In this document: positions 1-10,521 of the stretch, piece after piece | How the letters are laid out: the number at the start of each line of letters is the position of its first letter | Position numbering within the stretch: position 1 is the first letter of the stretch | Assembly: GCF_000148525.1 (NCBI RefSeq) | Contig: NZ_AEDU01000025.1 | Span: 1 to 64,000 of the forward strand | Direction of reading: 5' to 3' | Origin: Streptococcus mitis SK564 | GTDB taxonomy: Bacteria; Bacillota; Bacilli; Lactobacillales; Streptococcaceae | DNA: 64,000 bases | Translations under genes and position numbers: made by a program | Notes under the pieces: generated by a model | Told to the model about the DNA's origin: nothing | The model's database searches: none | The model's input: only the letters and a program-made list of their open reading frames with translations

Positions 1-135
1 TTCATAAGAGGGAAGCGCTGGTTCTACCAAGGACTCACCGGAAACACCGCCTTCATAAGATAGAAGGGACGGTTCCACCAAGGATTCGCCGGAAACACCG
101 CCCTCATAAGACGGAAGAGGTGGTTGGACTTCCGG
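1..135 (-). repeat. 51-bp tandem repeats in the surface protease gene
   Basis: At least two consecutive in-frame copies of a 51-bp unit encode YEGGVSGESLVEPSLLS-like 17-mers, and the array continues past the window edge. Repeats of this type sit between the G5 region and the catalytic domain in related IgA1 proteases and vary in number between strains. Confidence 0.75.
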
Positions 136-1203
136 GGCTAGGCTTATACCATTTTCTTGAGATGCCTTATCTTTTGTCCCAACCAGAATCACCTGAGTAA
201 CTGGTTCACGAAGCACCTCTCTCCCTATTTCATTGCGCGTAACCACACCATCAATAATCCTTACTTCTGTTAAGATTCGTTCTTGTCCCTTGGCACCTTC
301 TATAGAAATTCTTTTTTCTCCCTTAGCCAGAGTTGGGTCAGACTGAAATTGAGTTTCAAACTCTATCTCCCCTATCCTAACTTCCAGTTCTGGCTTGTCT
401 TCAATAACAGTTTTCATTCCTTCATCTGGTACTTTTTTAGACTCAATACTCATACTTTTTTCAGGAGTTGGATTTAAAACATGCTCAACTGCGTAGGATG
501 GTTGAGGAGATTGCACAAGGTCTTCAGTCGAGCTAAAATGAGATGCCAACTGTGGTACAATCTTCTTAGACTGAGATTCTGAACTTTCCTCCTTTTGAGA
601 TAATACTGGCGACTCTACCTTATCAACAGAAAGTTCCTTGCTACCACTATCTCTTACCAAATAATATCCCGTAAATTCATATCCTTGGACTCTTTCAGGA
701 CTTGGTAAAAACTGACCTTCTACTCTCTTAACAAGGGCTGGTTGCAATTCTACCAGATTTTCGAAAGCAGAGATGGATGCTCCCCAACCACCAACAGCAA
801 AGACTGTCACAAGAAAGTAAGACGCTCCCTTTTTTCTCTTGATTAAAGTGAAGGAAAGCAATAATAATCCTGCTCCCAAGATAAACATCCCATCATTAGA
901 AAACAGACCTGTTTCTGGTAATCTTGTAGTCAATTTTCGATAGACAAAATAGTATTCTTTTCCCTCTTTTACCTCAATCTTATTTTCTTCAAACCATTGC
1001 AACTCAGATTTCAGCTTTTCAGGTAAATCCTGCTCATCCAAATAATGACTTGAAATTAGTGTTGAAGTCGTTTCTGCAGCCTGTACGGGTTGAGCCCCCA
1101 TACCAGCAAAAAATAAACTCGTTCCTAGCAAGACCGAACAAGCTCCTATTGTATATTTTCTCAAAGAAAAACGCTGCTTTCTCTCAAATTGAAATTCTTT
1201 CAT
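1..1203 (-). CDS. IgA1-protease-like (M26 zinc metalloprotease family) surface protein, N-terminal part
   Basis: The gene starts at 1203 and runs off the left edge, so only about 401 N-terminal residues are visible. Residues 11-25 form a YSIRK-type signal peptide (RFSLRKYTIG), followed by a cleavage region around AAET. An LPETG sortase motif lies at residues 95-99 and is followed by membrane segments and basic residues, an anchor close to the N-terminus that is characteristic of streptococcal IgA1/Zmp M26 proteases. A G5-like region (about residues 295-370) and 17-residue repeats (GGVSGESLVEP..LSYE) follow. The metalloprotease domain with its HExxH motif would lie outside the window, so the choice between Iga, ZmpB and related proteins is open. 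In the secreted family the catalytic part degrades host IgA1 or other glycoproteins. Confidence 0.8.
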   Translation of the reverse strand, partial: MKEFQFERKQRFSLRKYTIGACSVLLGTSLFFAGMGAQPVQAAETTSTLISSHYLDEQDLPEKLKSELQWFEENKIEVKEGKEYYFVYRKLTTRLPETGLFSNDGMFILGAGLLLLSFTLIKRKKGASYFLVTVFAVGGWGASISAFENLVELQPALVKRVEGQFLPSPERVQGYEFTGYYLVRDSGSKELSVDKVESPVLSQKEESSESQSKKIVPQLASHFSSTEDLVQSPQPSYAVEHVLNPTPEKSMSIESKKVPDEGMKTVIEDKPELEVRIGEIEFETQFQSDPTLAKGEKRISIEGAKGQERILTEVRIIDGVVTRNEIGREVLREPVTQVILVGTKDKASQENGISLAPEVQPPLPSYEGGVSGESLVEPSLLSYEGGVSGESLVEPALPSYE

Positions 1204-1285
1204 CTCATATCCTATCATTCATTATTACTGTATATTTAGTATATCAGAAATAGTTTGTATTCACAAATCTTTCTAGTTATGAAAA

Positions 1286-1403
1286 TGGGCAAAAACTCAA
1301 TTTCAGGAAAAAATGAAGTAAATCTTCCCATAATAAAACGCATAGTATAACGGTTTCCAACACCTGATATTATGCGTTTGTAATTTTAAAGACTTTTTGC
1401 CCA
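1286..1403 (+). repeat. Interspersed palindromic MITE-like repeat, copy 1
   Basis: This 118-bp element is bounded by a perfect 10-bp inverted repeat (TGGGCAAAAA / TTTTTGCCCA) and contains an internal imperfect palindrome (CGCATAGTAT..GATATTATGCG). Closely similar sequences occur at 3612-3684, 12406-12526 and, in the opposite orientation, 17418-17535. It has no coding capacity. It fills the 300-bp gap between the protease and the SPFH gene, where its hairpin may also act as a terminator. I cannot say with certainty whether it is the known RUP element. Confidence 0.7.
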
Positions 1404-1507
1404 GCCTCAACAACATACAATAATTTTTATTTAAATGTATATCAATGTTCTTTTCTTAACAAACGCAATACAAAAAGAGCCTGTTACCAAGCTCTTTAGT
1501 GGCTCTA

Positions 1508-2410
1508 TTATTTCTTCTCAGCACGGAGGGCTGACAAGATTTGTGTACGGATATCATCCACACCATTTGGCGTATTTGGTAAAAAGATAGTTTGATTTCC
1601 TTTAGAAGCAAAGGTATTCAAGGTGTCCAAATACTGGTTGGTCAAGAGGATGGACATGATTTGCTCTTCTGTCATGCCAACATTGGCTTCCTTGAGTTCA
1701 GTAATAGACTCTGCCAATCCATCCACAATCGCCTTACGTTGTTGGGCAATTCCCACACCATGAAGGCGGTCTTTTTCTGCTTCGGCTTCAGCTGCAGTGA
1801 CAATTTTAATCTTGTCGGCTTCCGCTAATTCTTGCGCTGCAACCCGTTTACGTTGCGCTGCATTGATTTCATTCATGGATTGCTTAACTTCTGCATCAGG
1901 TTCGACCTTGGTAATCAAGGTTTTCACGATAATGTAGCCGTAAGTTGTCATTTCTTCTGCTACTTGATGTTGAACCTCAAGGGCAATCTCATCTTTTTTC
2001 TCAAACAATTCATCCAAGGTTAATTTTGGAACAGAAGAGCGAAGGGCGTCTTCAATATAAGATTTAATCTGAGATTCTGGACGCATAAGTTTATAGTAGG
2101 CATCTGTCACGCTCTGCTCATTGACACGGTACTGAGTCGCTACATTCATCATAACAAACACATTGTCCTTGGTCTTAGTCTCAACCACAATATCGCTTTG
2201 CAGCAAGCGCAACTGAATCCGCGCTGCAATCGAGTCAATCCCAAAAGGCAAGCGAATATGAATACCGCTATTGGCAACCTTTTGGTATTTCCCAAAGCGT
2301 TCAATAATCGCCACCGACTGCTGACGAACCACATAAACTGTACTCAGTGTGACTATCAGCAATAGGAGCACACAAACCACCACAAAAATCATCAAAAATG
2401 TTGTTATCAT
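1508..2410 (-). CDS. SPFH/Band 7 (paraslipin-like) membrane protein
   Basis: The 300-residue product begins with one hydrophobic membrane segment (MITTFLMIFVVVCVLLLLIV) and continues into a Band 7 domain (YVVRQQSVAIIERFGKYQ...). A helical, Ala/Glu-rich coiled region (EADKIKIVTAAEAEAEKDR) follows, as in QmcA, HflC and paraslipins. These proteins oligomerise at the membrane and organise membrane microdomains or modulate FtsH-type proteases; the substrate here is unknown. The start at 2410 is preferred over the upstream ATG at 2428 because GGAGGTCG lies five bases before it. The gene stands alone, with the MITE-like repeat downstream. Confidence 0.85.
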   Translation of the reverse strand: MITTFLMIFVVVCVLLLLIVTLSTVYVVRQQSVAIIERFGKYQKVANSGIHIRLPFGIDSIAARIQLRLLQSDIVVETKTKDNVFVMMNVATQYRVNEQSVTDAYYKLMRPESQIKSYIEDALRSSVPKLTLDELFEKKDEIALEVQHQVAEEMTTYGYIIVKTLITKVEPDAEVKQSMNEINAAQRKRVAAQELAEADKIKIVTAAEAEAEKDRLHGVGIAQQRKAIVDGLAESITELKEANVGMTEEQIMSILLTNQYLDTLNTFASKGNQTIFLPNTPNGVDDIRTQILSALRAEKK

Positions 2411-2592
2411 CGCGACGACCTCCATCATTATTTTTTCCTGTATTATAGCACATTTAAAGAAGGCTGTGCAATTTTTACTGCGATTTTTCCTGAAATGTCA
2501 ATAATTAGAGGTGAAACTACATTTCAAGTTAGTAATCGCTTTTTTCATTACATTAACTTCTATAGAATCTACATCAATGGTCAGGGAATAAC

Positions 2593-2621
2593 TTGCCTTA
2601 ACTTTTCTCTCGTGCTATACT
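2593..2621 (+). promoter_or_regulatory. Promoter of the acid phosphatase lipoprotein gene
   Basis: TTGCCT and TATACT are separated by 17 bp, and a TG motif directly upstream of the -10 makes it an extended -10 promoter. The start codon lies about 33 bp downstream of the -10 box. Confidence 0.65.
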
Positions 2622-2653
2622 ATTTATTGAAATGAATAAATAGGAGATATTTC

Positions 2654-3511
2654 ATGAAAACAGCAAAAACTACTGTTACAATCCTTTCTGCACTTGCTTC
2701 TGTCGTCTTATTGGCTAGTTGTGCAACAAAGTCTACAGAAACACAGACAAGCAATAATAGCTCATCTGATAATCAGATTACATTGACATATGACCAACTA
2801 CGGTCAAGAGAAAACACTATGTCAACTCTTTGGTATCAAAAATCAGCTGAAACTAAAGCTTTATACATACAGGGTTATAACGTTGCAACAAATCACCTAA
2901 AGGAATTACTCAAAACAGAATCAGACAAACCTTACTCTATCGTTTTAGACTTGGATGAAACTGTCCTAGATAATAGCCCTTATCAAGTACAAAATGTCAA
3001 AGACGGTACAGCATTTACACCCGAAAATTGGGATGTTTGGGTTCAAAAAGCTGCAGCAAAAGCCGTCCCAGGCGCCAAGGATTTTCTTCAATTTGCTGAT
3101 CAAAACGGTGTCCAAATCTACTATATTTCTGACCGCTCAGCTAATCAAGTAGATGCTACCATTAAAAATCTTGAAAGTGAAGGAATTCCTGTTCAAGGAC
3201 GTGATCATCTCATGTTCTTAGAAAGTGGTGTAAAATCCAAAGAAGGTCGTCGCCAAAAAGTTCAAGAAAAAACAAATCTTATCTTATTATTTGGTGATAA
3301 CCTCGTAGACTTTGCAGATTTTTCTAAGACTTCTGAATCTGACCGTGATAAACAACTTGAAGAATTGCAAAAAGAATTCGGTGAAAAATTCATCATCTTC
3401 CCAAATCCAATGTACGGATCATGGGAGTCAGCTGTATACGCTGGTAATAAACTAGATGCTAAAGGTCAAGTAGAAGAACGCCAAAAAGCTTTGCAAGGTT
3501 TTGATAAATAA
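2654..3511 (+). CDS. HAD-family acid phosphatase lipoprotein (class C / e(P4)-like)
   Basis: The 285-aa product has a lipoprotein signal peptide ending in the lipobox LLASC, so it should be anchored to the outer face of the membrane. The HAD nucleophile motif DLDETVLDN lies near residue 98, a second conserved region is YYISDRS, and a Lys/acidic motif occurs around LLLFGDNLVDF. This is the layout of the class C acid phosphatase / 5'-nucleotidase lipoprotein e(P4) family, called LppC in streptococci. It probably removes phosphate from extracellular nucleotides or phosphomonoesters. The gene has its own promoter and a strong terminator, so it is monocistronic. The substrate is not determined by the sequence. 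Confidence 0.85.
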   Translation: MKTAKTTVTILSALASVVLLASCATKSTETQTSNNSSSDNQITLTYDQLRSRENTMSTLWYQKSAETKALYIQGYNVATNHLKELLKTESDKPYSIVLDLDETVLDNSPYQVQNVKDGTAFTPENWDVWVQKAAAKAVPGAKDFLQFADQNGVQIYYISDRSANQVDATIKNLESEGIPVQGRDHLMFLESGVKSKEGRRQKVQEKTNLILLFGDNLVDFADFSKTSESDRDKQLEELQKEFGEKFIIFPNPMYGSWESAVYAGNKLDAKGQVEERQKALQGFDK

Positions 3512-3559
3512 AAAAAATAAGCTGATTCTATATAAACGAAGGCTAACTTACAATCTTCA

Positions 3560-3612
3560 AAAAGTGGACAGGAAGGAATTCTGATAATCAGAAAACTTTC
3601 CTATCCACTTTT
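3560..3612 (+). terminator. Intrinsic terminator after the acid phosphatase gene
   Basis: AAAAGTGGA and AGGAA pair with TTCCT and TCCACTTTT around one mismatch. A nested hairpin (TTCTGAT/ATCAGAA) lies in the loop. Confidence 0.6.
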
Positions 3613-3684
3613 ATAATTGATACAACATCAAGCTTTTATACATCTGATACTATACGTTTTTTGATTTTAAAGACTTTTTGCCTA
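3612..3684 (+). repeat. MITE-like repeat, copy 2 (left end truncated)
   Basis: This stretch matches the central and right parts of the interspersed repeat (compare 1336-1403 and 12460-12526), ending GACTTTTTGCCTA. The left third is missing and is replaced by the preceding terminator, so it is a degraded copy. Confidence 0.55.
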
Positions 3685-3712
3685 TCCCCTATATTTCAAG
3701 CATTAAGCAAGG

Positions 3713-3741
3713 TTGATGATCTAAATTTATTGTGGTATACT
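3713..3741 (+). promoter_or_regulatory. Promoter of the Fst-like toxin mRNA
   Basis: TTGATG, a 17-bp spacer and TATACT with an upstream TGG extension. Transcription should start near 3748, giving a leader of about 50 nt before the toxin start codon. Confidence 0.65.
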
Positions 3742-3799
3742 ATTTTGGTCATCGGTTACCGATTACGTTCCTTACGGTTCGTGAGAGGAGGTGAAACTA

Positions 3800-3898
3800 A
3801 TGAACTTTGCCCCAGAGCTCGTTCTTACTATTGTAGCGGACGTCATAGCAGGAATCATCTTGTATTTCGTTTGCAAATGGCTAGATGGTAAGAAGTAG
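3800..3898 (+). CDS. Fst-like type I toxin, small hydrophobic peptide
   Basis: This 32-residue peptide has a strong ribosome binding site (AGAGGAGGTGAAACTA). It starts MNFAPELVLT, has one membrane segment (IVADVIAGIILYFVCKWL) and ends in a charged tail DGKK. The Ala-Pro near the start, the Gly in the membrane helix and the terminal Trp-Leu-Asp match the Fst family of plasmid pAD1 and its chromosomal relatives, which insert in the membrane and stop growth when overproduced. A convergent promoter and a 17-bp repeat of its start region downstream (3991-4007) suggest control by an antisense RNA. The assignment is by motif and locus layout. Confidence 0.75.
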   Translation: MNFAPELVLTIVADVIAGIILYFVCKWLDGKK

Positions 3899-3943
3899 AC
3901 CGAATGACTAGCCTATCAACACCCGTTAAATCGCTAAGATACG

Positions 3944-4007
3944 TCAAAAAATCCCTTAACTACGGCCATAGTTAAGGGATTTGGTGTTCTAATGAACCTT
4001 GCCCGAT
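3944..4007 (-). ncRNA. Putative antisense antitoxin RNA (RNA II-like)
   Basis: A promoter at 4014-4042 would start a minus-strand RNA near 4007 that ends at the shared hairpin, about 60 nt long. Its 5' end would be complementary to CTAATGAACCTTGCCC, a near-copy (two differences in 17) of the toxin start region CTAATGAACTTTGCCC at 3797-3813. It could therefore pair with and mask the toxin start codon, as RNA II does in the par locus of pAD1. The RNA itself is inferred. Confidence 0.65.
3949..3982. terminator. Bidirectional terminator shared by toxin mRNA and antisense RNA
   Basis: A perfect 14-bp stem (AAATCCCTTAACTA / TAGTTAAGGGATTT) encloses a 6-base loop. On the minus strand it is followed by a run of U (the complement of 3944-3950). 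In Fst loci the two converging RNAs end in a shared hairpin of this kind. Confidence 0.75.
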
Positions 4008-4013
4008 AAAATT

Positions 4014-4042
4014 ATTCTAACATACAGGTCCAGATATTTCAA
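4014..4042 (-). promoter_or_regulatory. Promoter of the antisense RNA
   Basis: On the minus strand TTGAAA is followed after 17 bp by TAGAAT, converging on the toxin gene. Confidence 0.6.
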
Positions 4043-4116
4043 GAGTTTTATTCATTGTTTAAAGTTCCTTAGGTATCTGAAAGGTCTCTAATAGAGTTAG
4101 CTATCTAGTACCCAAA

Positions 4117-4146
4117 AACCGACTAGCTCTTATGAACTAGTCAGTT
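4117..4146 (-). terminator. Terminator of the adc operon
   Basis: On the minus strand AACTGACTAG pairs with CTAGTCGGTT across a 10-base loop and is followed by a U-tract, just past the adcA stop codon. Confidence 0.7.
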
Positions 4147-4151
4147 TCTCA

Positions 4152-5657
4152 TCAATGCGCCAACATTTCTTGGGCGATTTCTTGTCCAGATAGGTTATCT
4201 GGGTAGTAGGTTGGCCAGTTATCCATTTCTTCAAAGAGGGCTTCTTGGCTTGTACCTCCAAAGAAGATATGGAAATGTTCTGCCTTAACTGGGGCGATAT
4301 TGTGGTCACTAAACTGAACATACTTGAACTGTCCAGCGTCCGCATCTGTGGCTTCAAAGAGGAAGCGCACGCCACGATTTCCTTTCTTATAAGTCAAGAT
4401 TTTCTTTCCAACATACTTATAAGTGTATTTCTTACTTTGTCCACCTTGAACAAATTCCATAGTATTATCAGTAATGTTGATCTTAGTGACATCTGTCTGA
4501 TAGCCTTTTGTATAGTAAGCCTTGTACTCAGCCTGAGTCATCTTACCAGTCAACTTAGCCTTGTAGTCAAAGACTTGATCAAACGTGCCATCTTCAAGGA
4601 AAGGATAAACTGATTGCCAGTTACCTGCATAGTCACTCAAGGTGCGGTCCTTGACAGCTGCATCCTCAAAGTAACCATTTTGAACTGTCTTAGTATCCTC
4701 TGCCTTTTCAGGTTCGATAGCTGGACCTTCTTGGTCTGTTGTTTGTTTCAAAGCCTTGAGGTTTTTCTCCATGATAGAGATGTAATTTTCTCCAGCCTTG
4801 GTGTCCTCTTCTGTCAGACTTTCTAAAGGATTAAGGACATCTGTTTTGACACCTGCCTCTTTTGAAAGTGTATTAGCAAGGGCTTGTGAAGCATTTTCCT
4901 CAAAGTAGATATAAGCAATTTTATTTTTCTTGACGTACTCTGTCAATTCTGCCAGACGTGCAGCTGATGGCTCTGCATCTGGAGAAAGTCCTGAGATAGC
5001 GACTTGTTTGAGCCCATAGTCTAAAGCGAGATAGTTAAAGGCTGCGTGTTGCGTTACAAAGCTCTTTTGTTTGGCTTGAGACAAGCCTTCTGCATAAGCC
5101 TTATCCAAGGCTTGTAATTTTTCGATATAGGCAGATGCGTTCTTTTCAAAGGTCTCTTTTTTATCAGGATAATCTGCTGACAAGCTATCACGGATGTGCT
5201 CTACAAGTTTAATGGCACGAACTGGTGATAACCAAACATGGGGATCGTACTCATGGTGATGGCCTTCTTCTCCATGGTCATGGTCTCCCTCTTCTTCCTC
5301 ACCACCTGGCAAGAGCAACATATCACCTGTCGCCTTGATGGTTTTGACTTTTTTCTTATCCAAGGTATCTAGCAATTTAGGAACCCATGTTTCCATGTTT
5401 TCATTTTCATAAACGAAGGTATCTGCATCTTGGATTTTGGCAACTGCCTTGGCAGACGGTTCATATTCATGGGGTTCTGTCCCAGCACCGATGAGGAGTT
5501 CTACATTAGCAGTATCTCCTGCGACTTGCTTAGTAAATTCATAGACAGGGTAAAAGGTTGTCACAATATTTAGTTTGCCATCTGCCTGCTTTTGATTGGA
5601 ACAAGCCACTAAAAACAAGGCACATAGACTGGCTAGCAATAAGCTAATTTTTTTCAC
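4152..5657 (-). CDS. adcA: AdcA, zinc-binding lipoprotein (ZnuA + ZinT domains)
   Basis: The 501-aa protein carries the lipobox LVACS, an N-terminal cluster A-I metal-binding domain with a His/Asp/Glu-rich loop (GDHDHGEEGHHHEYDPHVW), and a C-terminal ZinT domain from about residue 320 (GYFEDAAVKDRTLSDYAGNW..., ending with HFHIFFGG). This two-domain form is typical of streptococcal AdcA. It captures extracellular zinc and hands it to the AdcB permease. It is the last gene of adcR-adcC-adcB-adcA and should be repressed by zinc-loaded AdcR. The length and the metal-binding histidines are intact. Confidence 0.97.
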   Translation of the reverse strand: MKKISLLLASLCALFLVACSNQKQADGKLNIVTTFYPVYEFTKQVAGDTANVELLIGAGTEPHEYEPSAKAVAKIQDADTFVYENENMETWVPKLLDTLDKKKVKTIKATGDMLLLPGGEEEEGDHDHGEEGHHHEYDPHVWLSPVRAIKLVEHIRDSLSADYPDKKETFEKNASAYIEKLQALDKAYAEGLSQAKQKSFVTQHAAFNYLALDYGLKQVAISGLSPDAEPSAARLAELTEYVKKNKIAYIYFEENASQALANTLSKEAGVKTDVLNPLESLTEEDTKAGENYISIMEKNLKALKQTTDQEGPAIEPEKAEDTKTVQNGYFEDAAVKDRTLSDYAGNWQSVYPFLEDGTFDQVFDYKAKLTGKMTQAEYKAYYTKGYQTDVTKINITDNTMEFVQGGQSKKYTYKYVGKKILTYKKGNRGVRFLFEATDADAGQFKYVQFSDHNIAPVKAEHFHIFFGGTSQEALFEEMDNWPTYYPDNLSGQEIAQEMLAH

Positions 5658-5666
5658 ATTAGTCTC

Positions 5667-6473
5667 CTATTTGATAAAACGTCTTACTAAACTAATCAGT
5701 AAGAAGACAGTTACAAAAATAATAGTAATACTTGCGCTTGCAGGTGTTTCTGCATAGTAGGAAATGTAGAGTCCTGCCACCATTCCCAAAAATCCAATAG
5801 CACTGGCTAGCAGCATAACCGATTTAAAGTTTTTCCCCAGACGCAGGGCAATACTAGCTGGCAAGACCATAATGGTCGATACCAGAAGAGCTCCCGCAGC
5901 AGGAATCATAAGGGCAATGGCCACCCCCGTCACCATGTTAAAAAGAATGGACATGGTACGAACTGGCAAGCCATCCACAAAGGCCGTATCCTCATCAAAG
6001 GTCAAGATATACATAGGACGAAGGAAGAGGAAGGTCAAAATCAAAACAACCGCCGCAATGACAAAGAGGGAAATGACCTGCTCCTCACTAATAGTCACAA
6101 TCGAACCAAAAAGATACTGGTCCAAACTCATTGAGCTAGAGCTTTTACCCTTGCTCATGACAATCAGAGAAACAGCCAGTCCTGTTGACATGAGGATAGC
6201 TGTCCCGATTTCCATAAAGCTCTTGTAAACCGTACGGAGATACTCCAGAAAGACCGCCGCAATCAAGACAATAGCAATAGTTGAAATAGTCGGAGAAATC
6301 CCTAGTACCAGACCAAAAGCTACACCCGAAAGCGAGACGTGGCTGAGGGTATCACTCATCAAACTCTGACGGCGCAAGATAAGGAAGGTTCCCAATACTG
6401 GCGAGAAAAGACTCATAGCAATAACCGCCAGAAAGGCACGCTGCATAAAGTCATAAGATAACAAACTAAGCAT
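5667..6473 (-). CDS. adcB: AdcB, zinc ABC transporter permease
   Basis: This 268-aa polytopic membrane protein of the ABC-3 (ZnuB) family has about eight hydrophobic segments and conserved regions such as [15 protein letters not shown] and [17 protein letters not shown]. It forms the zinc channel with AdcC at the cytoplasmic face and receives zinc from AdcA. The start at 6473 has a strong GGAGGTG site and overlaps the end of adcC by eight bases, which indicates translational coupling. An upstream in-frame start at 6497 lies deep inside adcC and is less likely. Confidence 0.95.
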   Translation of the reverse strand: MLSLLSYDFMQRAFLAVIAMSLFSPVLGTFLILRRQSLMSDTLSHVSLSGVAFGLVLGISPTISTIAIVLIAAVFLEYLRTVYKSFMEIGTAILMSTGLAVSLIVMSKGKSSSSMSLDQYLFGSIVTISEEQVISLFVIAAVVLILTFLFLRPMYILTFDEDTAFVDGLPVRTMSILFNMVTGVAIALMIPAAGALLVSTIMVLPASIALRLGKNFKSVMLLASAIGFLGMVAGLYISYYAETPASASITIIFVTVFLLISLVRRFIK

Positions 6474-7170
6474 GGCCCACCTCCTGATCATTCTCATGAA
6501 CGTTGAAACAACGCCATGGCGAGTCTTGGTTACGGACTAGATGAATATTGCGGTCCGCATAGTCCTTAACTTCTTCAGGGTCATGGGTAATCATCAAAAC
6601 AGCCTTGCCATGATGATGGGCGCTATGGTGCATGAGTTCGTAAAATTCATTTTTACTTCCTGCATCCATCCCCGTTGTCGGTTCATCTAGGATAAACACA
6701 TCTGGGTCAGAAGCAAACATACGCGCAATCACCGCTCGCTGCTTTTGCCCCCCAGATAGAGACCCCAAGCGTTTGTCTAGGTGTTCCCACATACCAACTG
6801 AGTCCAGACTAGCCTTGATATGCTCCTCATCATGAGCATTCAAGCGACGGAACCAACCCTTTCGCGGATAGCGACCCGACTTGACAAACTCATAAACCGT
6901 ACTTGGAAAACCCGCATTAAAACTGGCAATCTGTTGAGGAAGATAGGCTATTCTCAATTTCTTACCCTGCGTATTTGTCTTTGAAATAGTCACCTTGCCA
7001 ATGCGTGGTTGGAGGATTCCAAGACTAGCCTTGATGAGTGTCGTTTTAGCTGCCCCATTCTCCCCTGTCAAGGTAACAAATTCCCCACTATCAACACTAT
7101 AATTGATATGTTCAAGAACAGGTTCCTTATCATAATAGAAGGACAAATCCTCTACCGTAATATATCTCAT
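6466..7170 (-). CDS. adcC: AdcC, zinc ABC transporter ATPase
   Basis: This 234-aa ATPase has a Walker A motif written GENGAAKTT (Ala in place of the usual Gly), the signature LSGGQKQR, Walker [13 protein letters not shown] and a switch His in MITHD. It energises zinc import through AdcB. It starts one base into the adcR stop region (TAATG-type overlap), so adcR and adcC are translationally linked. The Walker A variant keeps the essential Lys-Thr and should remain functional. Confidence 0.95.
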   Translation of the reverse strand: MRYITVEDLSFYYDKEPVLEHINYSVDSGEFVTLTGENGAAKTTLIKASLGILQPRIGKVTISKTNTQGKKLRIAYLPQQIASFNAGFPSTVYEFVKSGRYPRKGWFRRLNAHDEEHIKASLDSVGMWEHLDKRLGSLSGGQKQRAVIARMFASDPDVFILDEPTTGMDAGSKNEFYELMHHSAHHHGKAVLMITHDPEEVKDYADRNIHLVRNQDSPWRCFNVHENDQEVGHA

Positions 7171-7610
7171 TATTTGATTTCTCCTACTAAAGCAGTCAAA
7201 AACCGCTGGATCACTTTTTGTTCATTTGGAGTAAACTGAGTCGCCACTTGTTCATAGGTTAAAAGCGTATGCTCATGGTGATGGTGGTGCTCCTCAGCAA
7301 TTGGACGAGCCAAGTCAGTCAACTGATAAAAAATCACACGCGCATCCTTAGGATCTTTAGACGTTTCCAACATCCCTTCCTTGACCAAAGACTTAATGGC
7401 CTTGGTAACTGCCGCCTGACTGACATTGAGACGACGAGCCAACTCTGAATTTGTTAAAGATTCCTCTGACAAAAGCATGAGGATATGCTCCTGGGTATTG
7501 GTCAGAGCTACCTCGCTAGTACAATGACCTATTAGGATTTCATGTTGATTTTCCGCCTGCAAAATCACCTCATTCAAAAAGCCATCGATATCCTTCGCTA
7601 GCTGTCTCAT
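7170..7610 (-). CDS. adcR: AdcR, zinc-responsive MarR-family repressor
   Basis: The 146-aa MarR-fold regulator has a winged helix ([23 protein letters not shown]) and a His-rich stretch [11 protein letters not shown] near residue 110 that belongs to the zinc-binding region of the AdcR family. Zinc-bound AdcR represses zinc uptake genes. The start at 7610 has an AAAGGAG site; a longer in-frame reading from 7670 has no support. It is the first gene of the adc operon, and its own promoter overlaps an AdcR-type operator. Confidence 0.95.
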   Translation of the reverse strand: MRQLAKDIDGFLNEVILQAENQHEILIGHCTSEVALTNTQEHILMLLSEESLTNSELARRLNVSQAAVTKAIKSLVKEGMLETSKDPKDARVIFYQLTDLARPIAEEHHHHHEHTLLTYEQVATQFTPNEQKVIQRFLTALVGEIK

Positions 7611-7674
7611 ATTTGACTCCTTTCCTTTTAGACTTCTCTTTTTTAAGAGAAAAATACTATTCTTTGACATTTTA

Positions 7675-7713
7675 TTTACCAGTTAATTATATCACAAGCA
7701 AAAAAAGAGTCAA
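7675..7713 (-). promoter_or_regulatory. adc operon promoter with AdcR operator
   Basis: On the minus strand TTGACT (7708-7713) and TATAAT (7686-7691) are 16 bp apart. Immediately after the -10 lies TTAACTGGTAAA (7675-7686), one base off the TTAACYRGTTAA AdcR box. The overlap fits autorepression by blocking RNA polymerase. Confidence 0.8.
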
Positions 7714-7762
7714 GAAAAAACGTGAAAACTAGTTTCATTCTTGAACTCTTCTATATTATGAT

Positions 7763-9266
<1,504 letters not shown>

Positions 9267-9276
9267 TTATTTCCTT

Positions 9277-10521
9277 TTATTTTTTAAACCATAAATCATT
9301 CAAGAATCCAGAAAAGATTAAGAATGACAGCATGACAACATGGAAGGTGACAACCATGCCAAGCAACTGAATCCAGCGATTCTCAGGTAGAGCAGCTTTC
9401 CCTGCTTTTTTCCGTTCCTTATTGAGCGTTTTTTTCTTGCGAATCCAAGCGTCATTGATGACCAAGCCCAGTCCATGAAAGAGGCCATAGGCGATATAGT
9501 ACCAGGTCACTCCATGCCAAAATCCCATAATCAGCATATTTACAATGTAGGCCACACTTGAAGTTACATTACGATTTTTAAAGACCTTCTTTCTGGTCAA
9601 TACCATGACCATTCGCATAAAGACAAAGTCACGGAACCAGAAAGACAGACTCATATGCCAACGATTCCAAAACTCTTTTAAATCCCTTGATAAAAAGGGC
9701 TTGTTAAAGTTGATGGGACTACGGATTCCCATTAAATTTGAGATGGCTAATGCAAACATAGAGTAACCTGCAAAGTCAAAGAAGAGCTCCAGACCAAAGG
9801 TATACATAACCGCTAAAGCATAGATGTTAAAGAAGCCACCTGACTGCAGGGCTAGATTCTTCAGAGGAGGGAGTAAGGTTTCTCCTAAAACATGAGCCAG
9901 GATAAACTTATACAAAAAGCCCCACATGATATAGCGAACAGATTCATCCAGCATATCCATCAACTCATCCCGCTCAGGAATGGTCTGATAATTTTCATTA
10001 AATCGCTTAAAGCGATCGATTGGACCACTCGAGAAAGTTGGCATGAAGAGAAGGAAACGGAGGAATTCCCAGAGGGTAAAATCCTTAATCACTCCATCTC
10101 TCAGCTCGATGATAATCCCAACCGAACGAAAGGTCAGGTAAGAAATTCCCAAAAATCCAAGCAAAGACTGCGTTCCATTGATAGCTGGTTGCACCTTGAC
10201 AAAGATAATCGGAAGGAGGGACAGAAAACTAACTAGGTAGAAGACCCACTTGCCATCCTTGCTTTTTCGATAGTGCTTGTAGAAGAGCAGGAGCAATATC
10301 TCCCAGCAAAGGTAAATACCTAAGGCAACCAATTGATTGGTCTTCCCACCTACCAACATGGTGACGATAAAGAAGAGACTAACCAGTACTTCATACCAGG
10401 CAAAGCGTTTCTTGAAAAAAAGACCGATAAAGATGGGCAAGGTTGCAGCAATCACATAAACAAAATACTGAGGATTGCCATATGGCTCTAAATGAGGAAG
10501 CTGTTGAAAAAACTCCATCAT
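9277..10521 (-). CDS. dltB: DltB, MBOAT-family D-alanyl transferase
   Basis: The 414-aa membrane-bound O-acyltransferase has about a dozen hydrophobic helices and the MBOAT active-site region with conserved His in [11 protein letters not shown], preceded by [21 protein letters not shown]. It moves D-alanine from DltC across or at the membrane toward lipoteichoic acid. The start overlaps the dltA stop (ATGATG over TGA), so the two are co-translated. Confidence 0.96.
   Translation of the reverse strand: MMEFFQQLPHLEPYGNPQYFVYVIAATLPIFIGLFFKKRFAWYEVLVSLFFIVTMLVGGKTNQLVALGIYLCWEILLLLFYKHYRKSKDGKWVFYLVSFLSLLPIIFVKVQPAINGTQSLLGFLGISYLTFRSVGIIIELRDGVIKDFTLWEFLRFLLFMPTFSSGPIDRFKRFNENYQTIPERDELMDMLDESVRYIMWGFLYKFILAHVLGETLLPPLKNLALQSGGFFNIYALAVMYTFGLELFFDFAGYSMFALAISNLMGIRSPINFNKPFLSRDLKEFWNRWHMSLSFWFRDFVFMRMVMVLTRKKVFKNRNVTSSVAYIVNMLIMGFWHGVTWYYIAYGLFHGLGLVINDAWIRKKKTLNKERKKAGKAALPENRWIQLLGMVVTFHVVMLSFLIFSGFLNDLWFKK

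Noticed and set aside
3661-3891. 76-aa plus-strand ORF overlapping the toxin locus
   Set aside because: It starts inside the repeat copy, overlaps the toxin gene in another frame and has no ribosome binding site.
4245-4826. Plus-strand ORFs opposite adcA (and many others opposite glpK, rpsB, tsf, clpC)
   Set aside because: They are antisense shadows of well-conserved genes with no ribosome binding sites or recognisable domains.
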